Shown here: in pieces, positions 20,223 through 21,913 of the stretch
How positions within the stretch are numbered: the first letter of the stretch is position 1
Layout of the letters: every line of letters starts with the position of its first letter
Origin: Anaerolineae bacterium
GTDB lineage: Bacteria > Chloroflexota > Anaerolineae > 4572-78 > J111
Assembly (NCBI GenBank): GCA_020433835.1
Contig: JAGRBY010000045.1
Location: forward strand, 1 to 21,913
Direction of reading: 5' to 3'
Length of the DNA stretch: 21,913 nt
Made by a program: the position numbers and the translations under genes
The notes under the pieces: model-generated
The model's input: the letters and a program-made list of their open reading frames with translations, nothing else
The model's database searches: none
Told to the model about the DNA's origin: nothing

Positions 20223-21913
20223 TTACTTCTTGGCCTTAGCCTCAGCCTTTTTATCAAGCTCAAACAGAAGTTTATCTACTTTAGCCAGCAGATCCCACCC
20301 GGCGTTGTCGGTTTGAGGGCCATAGCGCCCCATCTCACTTTGAGCCAGATAATCATTAATTTTATGAATCTGCATAACCGACAGTCCGTGTGCCTTTAGT
20401 CGATCGGCTAACTCGGTGCGGGTTAGACCCTTAACCGAGGTATCCAGCCGTTGCCCCAAATAGCTGTTCAACGCGCGGCTAACGGCCAAATAGTTATCAT
20501 CACTGGCGGCGATAGCTTGCGCGACAGCCGAATGCATCGTTTCTTTCGGCTGCTTGATAACATCAGCTTCAAGGCGATTTTGCTCTTGTCGCTTTTGCCA
20601 CAGCCACAGGCCCCCGGCCCCCACGACCACGGCTGCGGGAATACCGGCACACAGGGTCCATACCAAAACAACGCCCATCGGGAGCACCACGCTCCAGCCC
20701 GATTCGAGTGAGTCGGCAAAATTCGGTTTTATGGTAGCCGGCTCATTATTGGTATCAACACCGAAATTGCCGACCTGGCCGACCGGGGTCGCCGCAGAGA
20801 CCACAGCCGCAGCGGTTGCTGTTGCCGAAGCCGCATCGGGGGTGGGAGGTGGGATAACCCGCACCTTGAGCGATTTGGTGCTGGCGGTACGGTATTCACC
20901 GGCAACCGGATCGAAATAGACCAACCGTGACGGCGGAATGGTAATATCACCTATTTTATCTGACACGATGAGGCGTTCGTACACCCGGGTTCCTTGCATC
21001 TGGCCGTTTTTCATATTCATACTCTGGCTCTTGAACGAATCGTACGTGCGCCATTGGTGAAGCGGCGGCCAGATAGGGTCCGGCAACGTATTGATATTTC
21101 CCACGCCGGTAATCGCCACCGACAAAGTTGAGGGTTGGTTGATAACCGCCACCTGCGGGCTAAACCAGGCTTCGATATCAAACTGGCCGACCGCGCCGGT
21201 AAACTCCGGCGGAGCGTCATCGGGCAGTGGTTTAACCTCAATTTCAAGGGGCTTTGTGTAGAGTTCGACCGCTTCTTCGAAAAAGCTGCCGGGAAAGATC
21301 AACTGAGCCGGGCCGATGTTGATGCTGCCCGTCGATTTGGCAAAAAGCGCCGTGCGGATTTCGCTTACCAGATAGGTGCGATCGCCGATATCGAGGTTAT
21401 ATTCTTGAACCGGCATTCCGAGCGTTTCAAAGCTGCTAAAAATCGGCATTTCAAGCTGCGGTTGGCGATAAAGTTTGATCGCCTGGTAAAGACGGAAGGT
21501 GTAGATTATCTGCTGCCCCAGATAGGGCGATTCATGATCAACCACCGCCTCAACATAGAAATCTTGGTCCTCCAAATCGGCGGGCGGCACGATATGGCCG
21601 GGCAGAACGGCATGGTTGGGCGAGGGAGCCGGCGGCGCACCCTGAGTCACCTCAAATGAAATCGAGGTCGTTTCTACCACATCATCGTCATTAAATTTAA
21701 TAGGAATAGGCGGGATAGTGAGCGTGCCGGTTCGTCGCGGTTGGAGTTGATAGGTGTAGACCACCTCGGTTTGGATCTCACCACCTACCAGGCTCACGTT
21801 CGTGGCAATATCCAGGTCGATGACCGACAGACCATCGAGTGGCGGCAAAATCGGTCGCGGCTGTCGGGGGGAGTCGTTTATGGCTGTGACCGTCAGCACA
21901 ACTACATCATCAG
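20223..21913 (-). CDS. BatD-like protein, partial at the window edge
   Basis: At least 562 residues are in the window. The frame stays open upstream of the GTG at 21899 to the edge, reading DDVVVLTVTAIND, so the N-terminus and signal peptide are outside. Numbering from that GTG, two or three beta-sandwich segments are seen: YTYQLQPRRTGTLTIPPIPI (about 49-68), then DHESPYLGQQIIYTFRLYQ (about 118-136) and YERLIVSDKIGDITIPP (about 306-322). A single membrane span lies near residues 405-430 (VVLPMGVVLVWTLCAG), followed by a cytoplasmic helical tail. This order is that of BatD (aerotolerance) proteins, which work with MoxR ATPases and BatA/BatB von Willebrand proteins. Those partners would be expected beyond the right edge. 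The GTG at 21899 is very unlikely to be the real start. Confidence 0.85.
   Translation of the reverse strand, partial: DDVVVLTVTAINDSPRQPRPILPPLDGLSVIDLDIATNVSLVGGEIQTEVVYTYQLQPRRTGTLTIPPIPIKFNDDDVVETTSISFEVTQGAPPAPSPNHAVLPGHIVPPADLEDQDFYVEAVVDHESPYLGQQIIYTFRLYQAIKLYRQPQLEMPIFSSFETLGMPVQEYNLDIGDRTYLVSEIRTALFAKSTGSINIGPAQLIFPGSFFEEAVELYTKPLEIEVKPLPDDAPPEFTGAVGQFDIEAWFSPQVAVINQPSTLSVAITGVGNINTLPDPIWPPLHQWRTYDSFKSQSMNMKNGQMQGTRVYERLIVSDKIGDITIPPSRLVYFDPVAGEYRTASTKSLKVRVIPPPTPDAASATATAAAVVSAATPVGQVGNFGVDTNNEPATIKPNFADSLESGWSVVLPMGVVLVWTLCAGIPAAVVVGAGGLWLWQKRQEQNRLEADVIKQPKETMHSAVAQAIAASDDNYLAVSRALNSYLGQRLDTSVKGLTRTELADRLKAHGLSVMQIHKINDYLAQSEMGRYGPQTDNAGWDLLAKVDKLLFELDKKAEAKAKK

Noticed and set aside
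20980..20993. CACCCGGGTTCC-like site in the BatD-like gene as a fifth copy of the palindrome.
   Set aside because: Only one arm matches; the left arm lacks GGAA, so it is noted as a half copy and not counted.
135..21659. Many other open frames of 60-200 codons on both strands.
   Set aside because: They lie inside longer genes in other frames, lack ribosome binding sites and show no family motifs.

Overview
The window is 21.9 kb of bacterial DNA of moderate GC. No rRNA, tRNA or CRISPR array was recognised. The gene families suggest a Chloroflexota (Anaerolineae-like) bacterium: very large polytopic membrane proteins, DUF2142 beside GT2/GT4 glycosyltransferases, a BatD-like protein, and short palindromic repeats between genes. 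This assignment is an inference and rests on no marker gene.

Layout. (1) 1-861: an IS5-family insertion sequence with a complete DDE transposase; its left end coincides with the window edge. (2) 862-7550, plus strand: a short-repeat-rich spacer, then a 1944-residue membrane protein with an N-terminal zinc ribbon, followed by a small anchored protein. (3) 7570-13162: a plasmid-type replication and partition module. On the minus strand a replication initiator (10128-11576), ParA and ParB form one operon that ends at a bidirectional terminator shared with region 2. Divergently, a GspA/ExeA-type AAA+ ATPase and a ribbon-helix-helix-like protein are translationally coupled. (4) 13237-13470: an orphan 77-residue ORF in a repeat-rich spacer. 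(5) 13808-19996, minus strand: a six-gene operon for surface glycan assembly (three GT2, one GT4, one DUF2142 membrane protein, one anchored beta-rich protein). (6) 20048-20119: an imperfect hairpin repeat. (7) 20223-21913: a BatD-like protein whose N-terminus lies outside the window.

The most interesting part is region 3. The initiator joins an N-terminal HTH to a C-terminal domain resembling DnaA domain I. Its middle third is encoded by six degenerate 24-25 bp iteron-like repeats beside an 82% AT stretch, which looks like a replication origin inside the coding sequence. A near-perfect sigma70 promoter (TTGACA-N17-TATAAT) drives the initiator across a leader of about 330 nt. Inside that leader, on the other strand, lies an apparent 129-nt RNA gene with its own strong promoter, two hairpins and an intrinsic terminator. 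This is the arrangement expected of an antisense copy-number RNA. ParB carries a C-terminal echo of its own nucleotide-binding segment. Four copies of a palindrome GGAACCYRGGTTCC, in all three codon phases and between genes, lie in and around this module. Together these suggest a plasmid, chromid or integrated plasmid of a type I do not recognise.
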